Source of the DNA: Methanocorpusculum sp.
GTDB taxonomy: Archaea; Halobacteriota; Methanomicrobia; Methanomicrobiales; Methanocorpusculaceae
Assembly (NCBI GenBank): GCA_029987025.1
Contig: DALTWQ010000010.1
Coordinates: 1 to 23,440 of the forward strand
DNA length: 23,440 nt
Direction of reading: 5' to 3'
Below are positions 21,707 to 23,440 of this stretch, one piece after another. Made by a program: the position numbers and the translations under genes. Each line of letters begins with the position of its first letter. The stretch's first letter is position 1. The notes under the pieces were generated by a model that did not search any database, was not told where the DNA came from, and saw nothing but the letters and a program-made list of their open reading frames with translations.

Positions 21707-22687
21707 TCAGAGATTGTATTTTTTCATGATAAAGACGAGGTCGGAAAGAACCGCGGATGCAGTCTCGGTAGAGCCTGCGCCTGCACCAATGAACGTAATG
21801 TCGCCAGCATACTCAGTCTCGACGGTGATTGCGTTCAGCGTCTCGGATAAGACTAACGGGTCATCTTCGGGCAGGAGACGCGGGGAGACTTCGAGGTCTT
21901 TTTTGTCCGGGTAGAGGGATGCAATGAGACGGATGGTGTGTCCTGTAGTGTGCGCCATCTTCATTGCTTCCGGCGTAATCCGGTCAATTCCGGTGCGCTG
22001 TACGTCCTTCAGTTTTACATTCATCCCAAGAACAGTGTTTGCCAGAATGACGAGCTTGATTGCTGCATCTGTTCCGTTGACATCGTATGTCGGGTCTGCT
22101 TCGGCGTAGCCTAAGTCGCGTGCTTCAGATAAGGCCTGCTGATACGTAAGGCCTTCTTCTTCCATACGAGATAAGATGTAGTTGCAGGTACCGTTTAAGA
22201 CACCGAAGAGTGCTTTGATTTTGTTTCCTGCAAGACCGTTTTTGATACCAGTGATAATCGGAACTGCGCCCGCAACCGTTCCTTCGAAGCGGATGTCTGC
22301 GTTGTTTTCCTTTGCAAGCGCCTTTAAGTCGCGGTAGGCTAAAGAGATAGGGCCTTTGTTGGAAGTTACGACATGCTTTCCGCGTGATAATGCAATCTTG
22401 ATGGTGGATAAGGCAGGTTCACCGGTCTCGGCATTTGTCGGGGTTACCTCGACTAAAACATCGTAGTCAACCTCTGCTGCGATGCGGAATGCAGTCCAGT
22501 CGGTTGTTCCGCAGCGGCCGGTCTTTTTCTTTGCCTCCATGATAGCATCGAAATAGATTCCTTCCGGATTTACCACGCCGCTTTTAGAGTCTGCTGCGGC
22601 AATTATTTTGAAGCGTTTGTCTCCTTTGAGGACTTCACCAAGACCGCGGCCGACAGAACCGATTCCGATTAAGGCAATCTTCATCAT
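21707..22687 (-). CDS. hom: Homoserine dehydrogenase
   Basis: This enzyme reduces aspartate semialdehyde to homoserine, the branch to threonine and methionine. The 326-aa product has the nucleotide loop GIGSVGRG (8-15), VTSNKGPIS (107-115) with Lys111, and the catalytic-domain phrases GVLNGTCNYIL (162-172) and EADPTYDVNGTDAAIK (196-211). The last carries Asp207 and Lys211. It is the short form without a C-terminal ACT domain; the ACT gene overlapping its start may supply that regulation. GGAGG at 22694-22698 lies six nt before the ATG at 22687. A second ATG immediately follows and is equally possible. Confidence 0.95.
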   Translation of the reverse strand: MMKIALIGIGSVGRGLGEVLKGDKRFKIIAAADSKSGVVNPEGIYFDAIMEAKKKTGRCGTTDWTAFRIAAEVDYDVLVEVTPTNAETGEPALSTIKIALSRGKHVVTSNKGPISLAYRDLKALAKENNADIRFEGTVAGAVPIITGIKNGLAGNKIKALFGVLNGTCNYILSRMEEEGLTYQQALSEARDLGYAEADPTYDVNGTDAAIKLVILANTVLGMNVKLKDVQRTGIDRITPEAMKMAHTTGHTIRLIASLYPDKKDLEVSPRLLPEDDPLVLSETLNAITVETEYAGDITFIGAGAGSTETASAVLSDLVFIMKKYNL

Positions 22688-23199
22688 AAGCGTCCTCCAA
22701 TTTCGTCAATAATCATCAGATGTTTCTCCTCGGCAATCTTTTCGAGCTTTGCGATCGCATGGTCCATCTCAGCTTCATTGACTGCTTTGATGGTGAGTTT
22801 TGCTGTCGAAGGCTCTTCGAGTTTGGGCATGATGATGTGCAGTTCGGTGACCTCTGTTACATCTTTTATATCAATGCGGTTTACGGTATCTGTAAGGTCG
22901 GTGTGTAAAATGTGGCCGATGAGGATGAAGGTTTTCATGCACATCAGACGTTCAATTCCGATTCTGGTGACGTCGATGTTCTGTGCTTTTAATGATGCAA
23001 GAAGTTTCGGAAGCACAGACTCCTGAAGGGAGATTACGATATCGACAATTAAATCAGAACCCGGGTTTTCCTCATCACGCTGGTGGGAGATGGTAATGAT
23101 GTTTGCTCCGCTTTCTGAAATCGGTTTGATGGCGGTTAACAGCTGTCCGGGTTTATCCTGAAGCTCAAGTTTTAAGGTTGTACGAATATATTTCTGCAT
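22684..23199 (-). CDS. ACT-domain regulatory protein
   Basis: A 171-aa protein with an N-terminal ACT domain (about 2-80: LKLELQDKPGQLLTAIKPI and GANIITISHQ) that likely binds an amino acid. A second ACT-like half follows (about 85-168: TELHIIMPKLEEPSTAKLTIKA). It overlaps hom by 4 nt (ATGA) and probably regulates homoserine dehydrogenase in trans. The frame extends up to 23340, but the extra residues are unlike an ACT domain. The TATA-like box at 23231-23239 would put transcription near 23208. Starts at 23208 (three residues longer, leaderless) and 23199 are both possible. Confidence 0.85.
   Translation of the reverse strand: MQKYIRTTLKLELQDKPGQLLTAIKPISESGANIITISHQRDEENPGSDLIVDIVISLQESVLPKLLASLKAQNIDVTRIGIERLMCMKTFILIGHILHTDLTDTVNRIDIKDVTEVTELHIIMPKLEEPSTAKLTIKAVNEAEMDHAIAKLEKIAEEKHLMIIDEIGGRL
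22694..22698 (-). promoter_or_regulatory. Shine-Dalgarno site of hom
   Basis: GGAGG is the perfect anti-16S sequence, 6 nt from the first and 9 nt from the second ATG of hom, inside the ACT coding end. Confidence 0.75.
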
Positions 23200-23230
23200 A
23201 AATAACATCCCGTCCGGGATTGGTGTTGTG

Positions 23231-23239
23231 TATATATTT
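23231..23239 (-). promoter_or_regulatory. TATA-like box of the ACT-hom operon
   Basis: AAATATATA on the minus strand predicts initiation near 23208, which coincides with an in-frame ATG. It lies about 40 nt inside the repeat array at 23278-23440. Confidence 0.5.
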
Positions 23240-23277
23240 GGTTTGTAAGTATAATTAGTTATATGAATAATCGGCTT

Positions 23278-23440
23278 TGCACAAAAAATAATCTCTGACT
23301 GCCCTTTTTTGTGCAGATTGAATCTTTTTTGTGCAGACACACAGGTTATATTTAAGAAGAATCCGATTTATTTAAATGGACTCTTGCTATTTTTTGTGCA
23401 GACCGAATCTTTATTGTGCACGATTAATCTTTTTTGTGCA
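23278..23440. repeat. Array of TTTTTTGTGCA repeats, partly 20-nt phased
   Basis: The 11-nt motif ends at 23315, 23335, 23400, 23420 (TTATTGTGCA, one mismatch) and 23440 on the plus strand. An inverted copy lies at 23278-23288. Distances are 20, 65, 20 and 20 nt. Flanks are partly shared (GA after the motif, AATC before the next). The inverted copy and the first direct copy form an 11-bp perfect inverted repeat with a 16-nt spacer. The array reaches the window edge and probably continues. Confidence 0.85.

Noticed and set aside
23200..23340. Extended N-terminus of the ACT protein
   Set aside because: The extra 47 residues overlap the TATA-like box and repeat array, and do not resemble an ACT domain.
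23278..23440. CRISPR array
   Set aside because: The repeat unit is only 11 nt with 9-nt or 54-nt gaps. Gaps are partly similar to each other, and no cas gene is present, so it does not fit repeat-spacer structure.

Overview
The window reads as chromosome of a hydrogenotrophic, formate-using methanogenic archaeon of the order Methanomicrobiales, and a Methanocorpusculum-like genome is my best guess. The evidence is as follows. There is an FdhC-type formate transporter next to FdhD, and an archaeal UMP kinase and archaeal triosephosphate isomerase. aMBF1, an archaeal GHMP-type shikimate kinase, and the ADH synthase / dehydroquinate synthase II route to aromatics are present. TATA-like boxes lie about 25-30 nt before starts, several mRNAs look leaderless, and T-tracts act as terminators. 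The genus is inference; the archaeal, methanogen-like character is well supported.

Layout. 1-850 (minus strand): the 5' part of a tRNA-Pro(TGG) running off the left edge, then pyrH. 949-4235 (plus): a small membrane protein, fdhD, fdhC and a beta-carbonic anhydrase, i.e. formate uptake, formate dehydrogenase maturation and CO2/bicarbonate exchange. 4323-7028 (plus): a glutaredoxin-thioredoxin reductase fusion and two unknown proteins with paired N-terminal membrane segments. 7051-10020 (minus): a CLC chloride channel/antiporter preceded by a membrane-anchored NERD-domain protein with a histone-H1-like Lys/Ala linker. 10221-13065 (plus): aMBF1, tpiA, a patatin-like hydrolase, a 69-aa protein and a GNAT acetyltransferase.

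13127-19723 (plus) is a compact seven-gene operon that covers the pathway from the ADH synthase step to prephenate: ADH synthase, dehydroquinate synthase II, a fused dehydroquinate dehydratase-shikimate dehydrogenase, GHMP shikimate kinase, EPSP synthase, chorismate synthase and chorismate mutase. Every junction overlaps by 1, 4 or 13 nt.

19724-20173 has no gene. It holds nested inverted repeats, strong hairpins and bidirectional T-tracts between convergent operons. 20174-23199 (minus) is a second operon: an ACT-domain protein, homoserine dehydrogenase, an HTH protein with a TiaS-like DDTD motif, and a small membrane protein. Homoserine dehydrogenase and ADH synthase both consume aspartate semialdehyde, so two branches from that intermediate lie in facing operons. 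Upstream of the ACT gene, 23278-23440 carries six copies of an 11-nt motif, several spaced exactly 20 nt apart, continuing past the right edge.

The items most worth a second look are the repeat array at the right end, the nested inverted-repeat element at 19750-20171, FdhD without its CxxC pair, the AroD-AroE and Grx-TrxR fusions, the NERD protein's H1-like linker, and the HTH/Cys-rich/DDTD protein.
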